64,000 nucleotides of DNA from Paenibacillus sp. NEAU-GSW1. Lineage in GTDB: Bacteria > Bacillota > Bacilli > Paenibacillales > Paenibacillaceae. Position numbers and translations under genes: made by a program. Below are positions 7,527 to 15,554 of this stretch, piece after piece. Position 1 is the first letter of the stretch; each line of letters begins with the position of its first letter. The DNA is taken from positions 1 through 64,000 of the forward strand of contig NZ_WOVL01000016.1 in assembly GCF_009737085.1 (NCBI RefSeq), read 5' to 3'. The notes beneath the pieces were generated by a model. It ran no database searches, was not told the DNA's origin, and worked only from the letters and a program-made list of their open reading frames with translations.

Positions 7527-8739
7527 TCGCCGACCATGCGGGACGCAGCTGTTGCGAGCTGTAAATGCCTGACCGTCCAGAGCAGCAATAAGCGACAGCG
7601 CATCCGATCAGTATACAGAGCGGACCGTAGCCGTGAATGCCGAACAGCTCTAAGCCCAGGACGACGCTTGCAAGCGGCGTGTTAGCCGCAGCGCCGAAAA
7701 CGGCGATCATGCCAAGACCGGCAAGAAGCGGCACGGAAACTGCGAGCAGATCGCCAAGCGTGCTGCCGAGCGTTGCGCCAATGACGAAGAGCGGCGTAAC
7801 TTCACCGCCTTGAAAGGCTGCTCCGAGCGTAACAGATGTGAATAGCAATTTGCCTAGAAAGTCGTACGGCGCAGAAGGCTGCTCGAATGCCGCATCCATT
7901 AGCGGCAGCCCTAATCCTAAATAACTTCGAGTTCCAAGAAGATAGACGAGCGCAATAAGGATTGCGCCGCCAACGAAGCTTTTAAGAGGAACATTTGGAA
8001 TCAACCTAGTCAATATAGCCTTCATCTTGTGTGTTAATGCGCTGAACAGCCAAGCTGTCAGCCCGAACAGGATGGAGGCTATCGTAATTTTCAACAGCAA
8101 AGTCAGGCTAAAAGCGGGCAGCTGCCCCCAGTTATACGAAGCATGATGCACGCCCCAGGCGAGTACGGTATAATGGCCGACTAGAGCAGCAGCGAGGCAA
8201 GGGATGAGGGCTCTCCGGATACGGATGCTTCCGAAAAAGGCGACTTCCAGCGCGAAGACTGTCCCGGCCAGCGGCGTGCCGAATACAGAGCCGAAGCCGC
8301 CGCTAATGCCGCATAAAATCAGCAGCTGCCGATCTGCGCTTGTGAGCTTAAATCGCCGGCTGACTGCGTCCGCCAAGCTGCCGCCCATTTGAACTGCGGT
8401 TCCTTCTCGGCCTGCCGAGCCGCCGAATAAATGGGTGATGGCCGTGCCAAGCAGAACGAGCGGCGCCATTCGCAGCGGAACTGGCCCTCCATCGCTATCG
8501 TAGATTCTCTCTAGCAGCAAATTGTTGCCTTTAGCGGCATCTTTGCCATATCGCGCATAGACCCAGGAAACAAGCGCGCCGCCAACCGGCAGCAGCCACA
8601 GCAGCCAGTGATGCGCTGCGCTCTTTGCGGTTGACCAATCTAGCAATAATAGAAAGAATGCTGAGGCTGAGCCGGCGAGAAGTCCGACGATTGCTGCCAG
8701 AGCAAGCCGTTTGGTTAGCGATGCTATATTGATATTCAT
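7501..8739 (-). CDS. CLC-family anion transporter, probably the fluoride-type clade
   Basis: A 412-residue CLC protein. The ATG at 8739 is chosen because GGAGGAAATTAC precedes it; the open frame extends further up without a ribosome binding site. The gating-glutamate motif reads GREGT instead of GREGP. The segment that is GSGIP in chloride CLCs reads KGNNLLLER here, and the next motif is MAPLVLLGTAITHLFGGSAG. From memory these replacements are typical of CLC-F fluoride/proton antiporters. I see no fluoride riboswitch upstream. It is convergent to and overlaps uppP. Chloride/proton exchange remains the alternative. Confidence 0.75.
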   Translation of the reverse strand: MNINIASLTKRLALAAIVGLLAGSASAFFLLLLDWSTAKSAAHHWLLWLLPVGGALVSWVYARYGKDAAKGNNLLLERIYDSDGGPVPLRMAPLVLLGTAITHLFGGSAGREGTAVQMGGSLADAVSRRFKLTSADRQLLILCGISGGFGSVFGTPLAGTVFALEVAFFGSIRIRRALIPCLAAALVGHYTVLAWGVHHASYNWGQLPAFSLTLLLKITIASILFGLTAWLFSALTHKMKAILTRLIPNVPLKSFVGGAILIALVYLLGTRSYLGLGLPLMDAAFEQPSAPYDFLGKLLFTSVTLGAAFQGGEVTPLFVIGATLGSTLGDLLAVSVPLLAGLGMIAVFGAAANTPLASVVLGLELFGIHGYGPLCILIGCAVAYCCSGRSGIYSSQQLRPAWSAIIRKRRNK

Positions 8740-8876
8740 GTAATTTCCTCCAGAGGCGTAAATCGCATTTGAAACAACAATGTATTTTACTCTATATTTT
8801 TGCTGCTGCATAGGTTGTGATAAAATGGAAATACAGATGTTTCCCTAAATTCCAGATGTAAAGCGGAGTGAATTCG

Positions 8877-9932
8877 ATGAGCGATCTTATTAATAATCAA
8901 TTAAACAGGGACTATATACTAGATCTGCTTGCAAGATTGTTAGCAACGCCAAGTCCGAGCGGCTATTGCATGGCAATTATGAAATTGTTGGAGGCCGAAG
9001 CGGAGAAGCTCGGCTGGACAATGGAGCGAACCCCTAAAGGCAACGGCATCATTACAATTCCCGGAACGGATATCGACCCCGGCACAATCGGGTTGACCGC
9101 GCATGTCGATACGCTTGGCGCAATGGTGCGCTCGATCAAGCCAAACGGTATGCTGCGCTTCACGCCGATCGGCGGCTATGCGATGCACACGGTTGAAGGG
9201 GAATATTGCCTTGTGCATACGAGAGACGGAAGGCGATACGAGGGGACGGTTCTGTCGTCTAAAACGTCCGTGCATGTGTTCCCGGATGCAAGGGATTGGA
9301 AGCGCGAGGAAGCGAATATGGAAATTCGTCTGGATGAGTCGGTAGATTCGAAGGCGGACACCGAGAAGCTTGGCATCGGACCCGGCGATATCATTTCTTG
9401 GGACCCGCGAACGCGGATGCTGCCGAACGGCTGGATTAAATCCCGGCATTTGGATGACAAAGCAAGCGTGGCTGCTTTGTTCGGGCTGCTGGAATGGCTG
9501 ACTCGCAGAGGCGTCAAGCCTTCGCGTACGTTGAAGCTCATTTTCTCGACGTATGAAGAAGTTGGCCACGGGAACGCTTATATGCCGCCGGACGTGACCG
9601 AAGTCATCGCCGTCGACATGGGCGCAATCGGCGACGATCTGACAACGACGGAGCGAGATGTCTCGATCTGCGCGAAAGATTCATCCGGACCTTATGACTA
9701 CGAGATGACATCCGTGCTCATTGCTTTGGCAAAGAAAGAACATATACGCTATGCGGTTGACATCTATCCGCAATACGGCTCTGACGCGTCCGCTGCGCTG
9801 CGCGGCGGGAGCAACGTGAAGGCTGCGCTAATCGGACCCGGTGTGCATGCGTCGCATGGAATGGAACGCACGCATGCCGACGCCATCGTCAACACGTCCG
9901 CGCTGCTGATCGCGTACTTGCTAGATCGGTGA
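8877..9932 (+). CDS. M42 family metallopeptidase (glutamyl aminopeptidase-like)
   Basis: About 351 residues from ATG 8877, with AAGCGGAG upstream; the in-frame GTG at 8868 overlaps that site. M42 metal-ligand motifs appear in order: TAHVDTLGAM (~residue 76), LDDKASVAALFG, STYEEVGHGN with the catalytic Glu pair, VIAVDMGA, and the C-terminal GVHASHGMERTH. These place it in the dinuclear-metal M42 aminopeptidase family, whose members form large tetrahedral complexes that trim peptides in the cytosol. Family members can also act as endoglucanase-like or deblocking enzymes, so the exact specificity is open. No operon partner. Confidence 0.88.
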   Translation: MSDLINNQLNRDYILDLLARLLATPSPSGYCMAIMKLLEAEAEKLGWTMERTPKGNGIITIPGTDIDPGTIGLTAHVDTLGAMVRSIKPNGMLRFTPIGGYAMHTVEGEYCLVHTRDGRRYEGTVLSSKTSVHVFPDARDWKREEANMEIRLDESVDSKADTEKLGIGPGDIISWDPRTRMLPNGWIKSRHLDDKASVAALFGLLEWLTRRGVKPSRTLKLIFSTYEEVGHGNAYMPPDVTEVIAVDMGAIGDDLTTTERDVSICAKDSSGPYDYEMTSVLIALAKKEHIRYAVDIYPQYGSDASAALRGGSNVKAALIGPGVHASHGMERTHADAIVNTSALLIAYLLDR

Positions 9933-9986
9933 TTTATGAAAGTATGAGCTTAGCATCAGGACGATTGAGAGGTGGCAACTGCCAGC

Positions 9987-11312
9987 ATGCTCGTATACTT
10001 TTTTGCTCTGTTAGCAGCGGCATTCGTGCTGTTGTTCAATAATCCGCGAAGCGAAACGAACCGATGGGCAGTATTGTTTTTGGCAGCGGCATCCATTGGA
10101 GGGCTCGCTGACACATTAAGCGTTGCCGGTTTTAATGGAGCTTCAAACACGGTACAGCTGCTTAATCATATTGTAACGCCTTACGCTATCCTTATTTTTG
10201 CAATCCTGTATTCGGAAACGGCAGTAAGCAAGCGAGCGAAAATAGCTTTGAAGCTGCTGCTATTGCTTCCGGTGCTGACAACGGCAATAATCGTCTTGCT
10301 GTCTTCGTCTGCATTCGCAGTACCATACAAGTTTCTGCTCGCTTGGGCAGCGCCTTACTATTTGGCAACATGTGGATTGCTAATCCGTTCCTTATGGAAA
10401 GAAACGGATCGCCGTAATCGGAAGTCCCGCCTTATCGTGACGGTGATCATTGTGCCGACCGTGCTTGCCGTTCTTGTGTTTATTAATATCGCCAACGCAT
10501 TTATTCCAAACTTTGATTTCTTTCGCTACATATCATTTTTTATTATTTACTCGCTTACGATAGCGTTGCTTGGCAGTTTTGCTTATGGCGTTCTAGGCGT
10601 CAAGCTGCGATTTGAGCACGACCCGTTGGAAAGCGCGATGAAGACGGCAAGCTCTGGCACGTCGCTGCTTAATCATTCGATTAAAAATGAAATTGGCAAA
10701 ATCGCGATCAGCTCAGAAAATTTGAAACAGACGCTTGGGGATCGCGAAGATTCCATGACTCATCTTCAAATTATTGCGAAAGCAAGCGATCATCTGCTCC
10801 ACATGACGGAACGAATGCACAGTCAGTTAAAAACGCTGACGCTTGTGGAAGAGCCATGCCGTCTCGACCAGCTCATCGAACAATGCTTGCTTCAGCATAA
10901 GCCGCTTCTAGAGCAGTCCAACATCTCGGTGTCCGTTCAGTTTTCAGTTAGACCTACGCTGCTGTGCGATCCCGTTCATTTGCAAGAAGCGATCGGCAAT
11001 GTATTGATGAATGCCAAGGAAGCAATGCCTGACGGCGGGATGCTCGATGTACGGCTGGAACATACGAAGCGAGAAATTCGTTTGACGATTCAGGATACGG
11101 GAGAAGGAATTGCCGAAGGCTCGCTTGCTCATGTGTTTGAGCCGTTTTTTAGCACGAAAAATCGTGATGGCAACTTTGGACTTGGACTGTCTTACGTATA
11201 CAATGTAATGCGTAAAAGCGGCGGCGCGATAGAGCTGGTCAGCGTGCCGCGTGCGGGGACGATCGCAACTTTCCGCTTTCCGGCTAAAAAGGCAGAGGAG
11301 GGGTTGTCATGA
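9987..11312 (+). CDS. Sensor histidine kinase with N-terminal multispanning sensor
   Basis: About 441 residues. The first ~210 residues carry six to eight hydrophobic helices that would form a membrane sensor. A dimerisation helix with LLNHSIKNEIGKIAIS then holds the likely phospho-acceptor His, and a complete HATPase domain has NVLMNAKEAMPDGG, DTGEGIAEG and GLGLSYVY. The start is uncertain: ATG 9987 behind AGAGGTGG is preferred over GTG 9972. The gene ends in an ATGA overlap with a LuxR-type response regulator, so the two form a coupled two-component system. The ligand is unknown. Confidence 0.82.
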   Translation: MLVYFFALLAAAFVLLFNNPRSETNRWAVLFLAAASIGGLADTLSVAGFNGASNTVQLLNHIVTPYAILIFAILYSETAVSKRAKIALKLLLLLPVLTTAIIVLLSSSAFAVPYKFLLAWAAPYYLATCGLLIRSLWKETDRRNRKSRLIVTVIIVPTVLAVLVFINIANAFIPNFDFFRYISFFIIYSLTIALLGSFAYGVLGVKLRFEHDPLESAMKTASSGTSLLNHSIKNEIGKIAISSENLKQTLGDREDSMTHLQIIAKASDHLLHMTERMHSQLKTLTLVEEPCRLDQLIEQCLLQHKPLLEQSNISVSVQFSVRPTLLCDPVHLQEAIGNVLMNAKEAMPDGGMLDVRLEHTKREIRLTIQDTGEGIAEGSLAHVFEPFFSTKNRDGNFGLGLSYVYNVMRKSGGAIELVSVPRAGTIATFRFPAKKAEEGLS

Positions 11313-11929
11313 CTGCGATCAAAGTGCTTCTTGTCGAGGACGATCTCGATTGGATCAAAGCAATGACCGTATTTTTAAACAAGGAAGCAGACATTGAAGT
11401 TGTTGGCGCCGCAAGCTCCTCCGAGGAAGCGCTTCGAATTGCGGCAGCGCTTGAATTCGATGTCGCATTGCTTGATATTCAGCTAAAAGGCAGCAGACTT
11501 AACGGCATACAGCTGGCGGTCGAAATGAACGATGCAAATCGTAAAGCAAAGATTATAATGTTAACGTCATTAAATAATGATTCGGTGATGACGGATGCCT
11601 TTACAGCCGGAGCGTTCAACTATATCGAGAAAACGAAGTTTAAGGAGCTTCCGCACGCCATCCGCAGCGCTTGCCATAACCCGGAACCGATGGAAGCGCT
11701 CCTTAAAGAGCTTTCGCGATTAAAGCGAGAGGAACAATTAAAAGAGCTTACTGCGGCGGAACGGGAAGTTTTCGAGCTGATCGAGGATGGATATACTCAG
11801 CCGCAGATTGAGAAAAAGCTCTACAAGGCGGAAAGCACGCTTAAAAACCAAGTGAACAAAATGTTGAAGAAGCTAGGCGTGAAAAGCAGCAAAGAAGCGA
11901 TTGAGAAAGTGAAGCGGAAAGGGCTATAG
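11309..11929 (+). CDS. LuxR/NarL-type response regulator
   Basis: A 206-residue regulator starting in an ATGA overlap with the kinase stop and preceded by GGAGGGG. The receiver domain has LVEDDLDW, the phospho-Asp in VALLDIQLKG (about residue 56) and IEKTKF near the conserved Lys. The C-terminal helix-turn-helix reads LTAAEREVFELIEDGYTQPQIEKKLY, with variable conservation of the usual LTxRE core. It probably controls genes elsewhere; no binding site is recognisable here. Confidence 0.85.
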   Translation: MTAIKVLLVEDDLDWIKAMTVFLNKEADIEVVGAASSSEEALRIAAALEFDVALLDIQLKGSRLNGIQLAVEMNDANRKAKIIMLTSLNNDSVMTDAFTAGAFNYIEKTKFKELPHAIRSACHNPEPMEALLKELSRLKREEQLKELTAAEREVFELIEDGYTQPQIEKKLYKAESTLKNQVNKMLKKLGVKSSKEAIEKVKRKGL

Positions 11930-12093
11930 TTTCGGTGTGTGAGTTTTTGGCCGAAACCGAACTTAAACCATTGAGACCGAGGCGCGGGTTTGCGACGGAC
12001 ATGCCGCCAAGCAAGGTACTATGAAAAATGGTACTGCCCTTGCGCAAGCGCGAGTTTTATACTTGAGCTATCAAAGAGAGGAAGCGAAAGCAG

Positions 12094-12546
12094 ATGAGCG
12101 CAACAACGAGCGTAATCGATACCAAACAAACAACTGAAACAAACCTTGTGCTAGTAGACGGAGATTGCGCACTCTGCCACGGTTTAACGCGGTTCGTTAC
12201 AAAAAGAGATCCGAATGCTCATTTTCGCTTCGCGGCGCTTCAATCTGCGGCGGGGCAACGATTGCTTGAAGCCGGCGGATTGTCAACATACGATCTCAAG
12301 ACGCTGGTTTTGATCGCAAACGGCCGCTATTATACGAAGTCGGGAGCAGCGCTTCGTATTTTTCGAAAGCTGGGCGGAGGCTGGTCATGGTTTTACGGCG
12401 CGATTGTCGTACCGCGCATTCTGCGGGATTGGGTATACGATCGCATCGCCGCAAACCGCTACAAGCTGTTCGGAAAAGTAGAGCCGGCTTGTCCGCTGCC
12501 TACGGCGGAAATGCGCGAGCGTACGATAAGCGACGAATACGAATAG
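12094..12546 (+). CDS. DCC-family thiol-disulfide oxidoreductase (DUF393)
   Basis: A 150-residue protein starting at ATG 12094 behind GAGAGGAAGCG. The family signature DGDCALCHGL (residues ~24-33) gives a DxxCxxC redox centre, followed by RDPNAHFRFAALQS and a YYTKSGAALRIFRKLGGGW segment. DCC proteins have a thioredoxin-like fold of unknown physiological substrate. In related genomes this gene often heads a small group with SRPBCC and DUF4166 genes; here those two survive only as fused remnants immediately downstream. Confidence 0.88.
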   Translation: MSATTSVIDTKQTTETNLVLVDGDCALCHGLTRFVTKRDPNAHFRFAALQSAAGQRLLEAGGLSTYDLKTLVLIANGRYYTKSGAALRIFRKLGGGWSWFYGAIVVPRILRDWVYDRIAANRYKLFGKVEPACPLPTAEMRERTISDEYE

Positions 12547-12561
12547 GGAAGGTTGAGTCGG

Positions 12562-12726
12562 ATGAACACCAGGAAGCCGATTTATGTGGAAACATGGATA
12601 GCGGCTAATATGGAAGCGCTTTGGCAGCATACGCAGCACCCGGAGCTGCATCAGCAATGGGATTTGCGCTTCTCGGAGATCACTTATTTGGCTGGAGGAG
12701 CATCGGATTTCCGTACAGGTAACTAA
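12562..12726 (+). pseudogene. Truncated SRPBCC-like gene (N-terminal remnant)
   Basis: A 54-codon open frame behind GGAAGG starts MNTRKPIYVETWIAAN and continues with LWQHTQHPELHQQWDLRF. That is the N-terminus of SRPBCC (polyketide-cyclase-like lipid-binding) proteins, which normally run well over 100 residues. Homology ends around LAGGAS (about 12690-12703). From there the DNA switches to the tail of an unrelated gene in another frame and hits a stop at 12726. I read this as the left side of a deletion junction. Confidence 0.7.
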
Positions 12727-12838
12727 CCCGATCGTTGGCTTCCTGTTTCGCTATGAAGGCAGTTTCGAGGCGGAGTGGCGAAGCTGTAACCATGTTCCTA
12801 TCGATGTGATGCCTTTACGAGAAGAAGCCAGAGAATAA
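12704..12838 (+). pseudogene. DUF4166-like gene, C-terminal remnant
   Basis: In the frame shifted by one from the SRPBCC remnant, the plus strand reads RISVQVTNPIVGFLF, RYEGSFEAEWRSC and then VPIDVMPLREEARE to a TAA at 12836-12838. This is the characteristic end of DUF4166 proteins (NPxxGxxFxYEGxF and a terminal IxxxPxREExRE). No start or upstream body exists, so an internal deletion removed the rest of this gene together with most of the SRPBCC gene. Confidence 0.65.
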
Positions 12839-13104
12839 TGCGTACGCTTCAAGAAGCGAAAGCCGTCGCTAAAACCGAAATTCAACTTTAGCGTCTGGCG
12901 AATCAGCATCGGCCCCGCAAAGCTGCCAACCATCGCAGCAACGATAGAATGCGAGGGGATTTTCAATGCATAGTAAATAACGGTGCTGGCAATAAAATCG
13001 ATCAGCACGAATTTTTTAATTTCGGACATTGGAATGATGATGCAAACATAAGCGGAATCGCTTTTACTCCAGACATTCGAATGTATTGAAAGCGGAATTC
13101 TCAT
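12751..13104 (-). CDS. Small membrane protein, unknown
   Basis: A 117-codon minus-strand frame with a strong ribosome binding site (GGGAGG, six bases before ATG 13104). The middle part, KKFVLIDFIASTVIYYALKI followed by IVAAMVGSFAGPM, predicts two membrane helices. I do not recognise the family. The last ~30 residues (after GFRFLKRTHYS) are encoded opposite the DUF4166 remnant. The original stop may therefore have been lost in the same deletion, giving an extended tail. It could also be a short-lived open frame, but the ribosome binding site and hydrophobic pattern favour a gene. Confidence 0.45.
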   Translation of the reverse strand: MRIPLSIHSNVWSKSDSAYVCIIIPMSEIKKFVLIDFIASTVIYYALKIPSHSIVAAMVGSFAGPMLIRQTLKLNFGFSDGFRFLKRTHYSLASSRKGITSIGTWLQLRHSASKLPS

Positions 13105-13243
13105 AATCGCCTCCCTGACGGTTCATCCTATTCATGTTATTGTATTTGTATATGGTTTTGTCTCATGCTACCGTATTTCTGAAAAACTGCGGTTTTCCCA
13201 GCATAGCGAAAGTCAGTACAAACGAATAGGAGGAACTCTTTTT

Positions 13244-14140
13244 TTGCGCAAAAAACAAATACCGGCCATATACTTTTACGGCATCCATGTTCTGCTTGCG
13301 TTAGCTGTCGCGGCAGCCGGTTACTCCATGCTGGACAAACCGATATCCATACAAAGTTTGTTTTCTGCAGAGCTTCAAGTTGCGACAATCGCTCATCGCG
13401 GCGCATCCGGCTATGCTCCCGAGCATACGCTTGCAGCTTATGAGCTGGGCATTCGCTCCGGCGCCGATTATATTGAGATTGATCTGCAAATGACGAAGGA
13501 CGGCGAGTTGATTGCGCTCCATGACGAGACGGTGAGCCGAACGACCAACGGCACCGGCAATGCGGCTGCGATGACGCTCGAGCAAATTAAAGCATTGGAT
13601 GCCGGTTCCTGGTTCAACGAGCTTCATCCGATGTATGCCCGAGATGAATTCATTGATGCGAAGGTGCCTACGCTTCGCGAAATTTTCGAAACTTTCGGCG
13701 ACGAAACCAACTATATGCTGGAGACGAAAGCGCCGGAAGCTAATCCTGGACTAGAGGAGAAAATGATTGCGTTGATCGAGGAATATCGGTTGACGGATCA
13801 TGTCGCGGTGCAGTCGTTTAGCAAAAGCAGCTTGAAAAAGATCCATAAGCTGAATGATGATATCGATCTGTTTCAATTGCTGTGGTACAATACGCCGGCG
13901 TTTATTAGCAAAGCGTCGCTCAAAGATATTAGCGCATACGCAGCGGGCATCAGCTTGAATTTTCAACAAATCAATCCCTCGTATATTCAGAAAGTGAAAG
14001 CTGCAGGCTTGCTTGTTTATGCGTATACAGTCAATTATCAAGTCAATATGGATAAAGCGGTAAACTGGGGCGTTGACGGCGTCCATACCGATTATCCGGA
14101 TCGCTTCCATGAAGTGATAGAAGAAATGTCGCAACGGTAG
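13244..14140 (+). CDS. Membrane-anchored glycerophosphodiester phosphodiesterase
   Basis: A 298-residue GDPD-family enzyme starting at TTG 13244, which has AGGAGGAAC upstream. A single N-terminal hydrophobic segment (HVLLALAVAAAGYSML) anchors or exports it. The catalytic motifs follow: IAHRGASGYAPEHT (His-Arg and Glu), YIEIDLQMTKDGELIALHD (metal-binding Glu-Asp and catalytic His) and MLETKAPE. The reaction splits glycerophosphodiesters to glycerol 3-phosphate and an alcohol; related surface enzymes also attack teichoic acids. It stands alone between the decayed locus and niaP. Confidence 0.9.
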   Translation: MRKKQIPAIYFYGIHVLLALAVAAAGYSMLDKPISIQSLFSAELQVATIAHRGASGYAPEHTLAAYELGIRSGADYIEIDLQMTKDGELIALHDETVSRTTNGTGNAAAMTLEQIKALDAGSWFNELHPMYARDEFIDAKVPTLREIFETFGDETNYMLETKAPEANPGLEEKMIALIEEYRLTDHVAVQSFSKSSLKKIHKLNDDIDLFQLLWYNTPAFISKASLKDISAYAAGISLNFQQINPSYIQKVKAAGLLVYAYTVNYQVNMDKAVNWGVDGVHTDYPDRFHEVIEEMSQR

Positions 14141-14214
14141 CTTATCGCATATTCACACATAATGAATACTCAGCTCGGGCAAATTATAGCCAAATAAGAG
14201 CTGGAGGATTATGT

Positions 14215-15438
14215 ATGAGCAACGGGTCGGCGCTTTCGCTGTTTCGAGATTCAAAACTTCGCAAGCTGCTGCTGAGCACCGGATTGAGCTGGCTGTTCGA
14301 CGCGATGGACGTAGGGCTCGTATCATTTATAGCCGCTGCGTTAAGCGTGGAATGGGGGCTTGGCGCCCATCAAATCGGGCTTATGGCAGCTGTGAATTCG
14401 ATTGGAATGGCGGTTGGGGCTGCCGTCGCAGGCTCGCTTGCCGACCGCTATGGCCGCAAGTCGATACTGCTATGGACATTATTGATTTTTTCTGCGGCAA
14501 GCGGGTTGTCAGCCTTGGCGACCAGTTTTGCCGTTCTTTGCGTACTGCGGTTTATCGCAGGTTTCGGACTCGGCGGCGAGCTGCCGGTCGCTTCCACGCT
14601 CGTTTCCGAATCGGTGCCGAATGAGCAGCGCGGTCGCGCAATCGTCCTGTTGGAAAGCTTTTGGGCCGGAGGATGGATTGCCGCTGCGATTATCGCTTAC
14701 TTCATTATTCCGCAATACGGATGGCGAATTGCGCTGGTCATTGGAGCCGTGCCGGCTGTTTATGCGCTTTATTTGAGAAAAGCGATCCAAGATTCGCCTC
14801 GCTTTATCCAGCATGCCGAACAAAAACTTCCCTTCCGAAATCGGGCGGCCGCCGTATGGTCAAAGCCTTACCGCAAATCAACGATTATGTTGTGGATTCT
14901 TTGGTTTGCAGTCGTTTTTTCTTATTACGGCATGTTTCTTTGGCTGCCGACGGTTATGGTGCTGAAAGGCTTTGGATTGCTGAAAAGCTTTCAGTACGTG
15001 CTCATCATCACGCTTGCACAGCTGCCGGGATACTTTACAGCCGCCTATTTTATCGAGAAATGGGGCCGCAAGTTCGTGCTAGTCGCTTATTTGTCTCTAA
15101 CGGCGTTTAGCGCGATCTGGTTTGGGCTGGCGGATTCAGAATCAATGCTCGTAACGGCGGGTATATCGCTTTCGTTTTTTAATCTTGGGGCATGGGGAGC
15201 GATGTATGCATATACGCCAGAGCTGTATCCGACGGCTATCCGTTCAACCGGTGTCGGATTAGCGGCAGCATTTGGACGGATTGGAGGCGTAATCGGTCCT
15301 TATCTGGTCGGTATACTGGTCGCCGCCGGCACGGCGATTTCCGTTGTATTTATTATTTTTTTCGCAGCAATCGTATTCGGCGTATTGACCGTACTGATCC
15401 TTGGTGTCGAAACGAAAGGCACAGATCCGGATTATTGA
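14215..15438 (+). CDS. niaP: NiaP-like MFS transporter (niacin uptake)
   Basis: A 407-residue major facilitator with twelve expected helices, starting at ATG 14215 behind GCTGGAGG. It contains GLSWLFDAMDVGLVSF in helix 1, the loop 2-3 motif GSLADRYGRKS, GLGGELPVASTLVSE in helix 4, and FSYYGMFLWLPTVM and LGAWGAMYAYTPELYPT further on. These closely follow the B. subtilis niacin transporter NiaP (YceI) as I remember it. Aromatic-acid or other metabolite transport is the alternative within the same subfamily. No NiaR box was identified upstream. Confidence 0.8.
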   Translation: MSNGSALSLFRDSKLRKLLLSTGLSWLFDAMDVGLVSFIAAALSVEWGLGAHQIGLMAAVNSIGMAVGAAVAGSLADRYGRKSILLWTLLIFSAASGLSALATSFAVLCVLRFIAGFGLGGELPVASTLVSESVPNEQRGRAIVLLESFWAGGWIAAAIIAYFIIPQYGWRIALVIGAVPAVYALYLRKAIQDSPRFIQHAEQKLPFRNRAAAVWSKPYRKSTIMLWILWFAVVFSYYGMFLWLPTVMVLKGFGLLKSFQYVLIITLAQLPGYFTAAYFIEKWGRKFVLVAYLSLTAFSAIWFGLADSESMLVTAGISLSFFNLGAWGAMYAYTPELYPTAIRSTGVGLAAAFGRIGGVIGPYLVGILVAAGTAISVVFIIFFAAIVFGVLTVLILGVETKGTDPDY

Positions 15439-15472
15439 TTCAACAGCCCGTTCGCGCGCAAACAGGGCTTTT

Positions 15473-15503
15473 AGACGATGCACATCATGCATCGTCTTTT
15501 TTT
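15473..15503 (+). terminator. Terminator after niaP
   Basis: Perfect ten-base stem AGACGATGCA/TGCATCGTCT with a five-base loop, followed by seven T residues. Confidence 0.85.
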
Positions 15504-15554
15504 GCACATTTTTTCAAGCCAATTGGGGATGCTAAATCTGGAAATGGAGGGGAA

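Noticed and set aside
8740..8867. Fluoride (crcB) riboswitch upstream of the CLC gene
   Set aside because: The minus-strand leader has none of the conserved GGxGATGG or CTGATGGC elements and no terminator before the start codon.
15192..15554. Longer N-terminus for the GerA-type protein, extending into niaP
   Set aside because: The extension is a frame shadow of niaP and crosses a terminator; GGAGGGG directly before ATG 15555 fixes the start.
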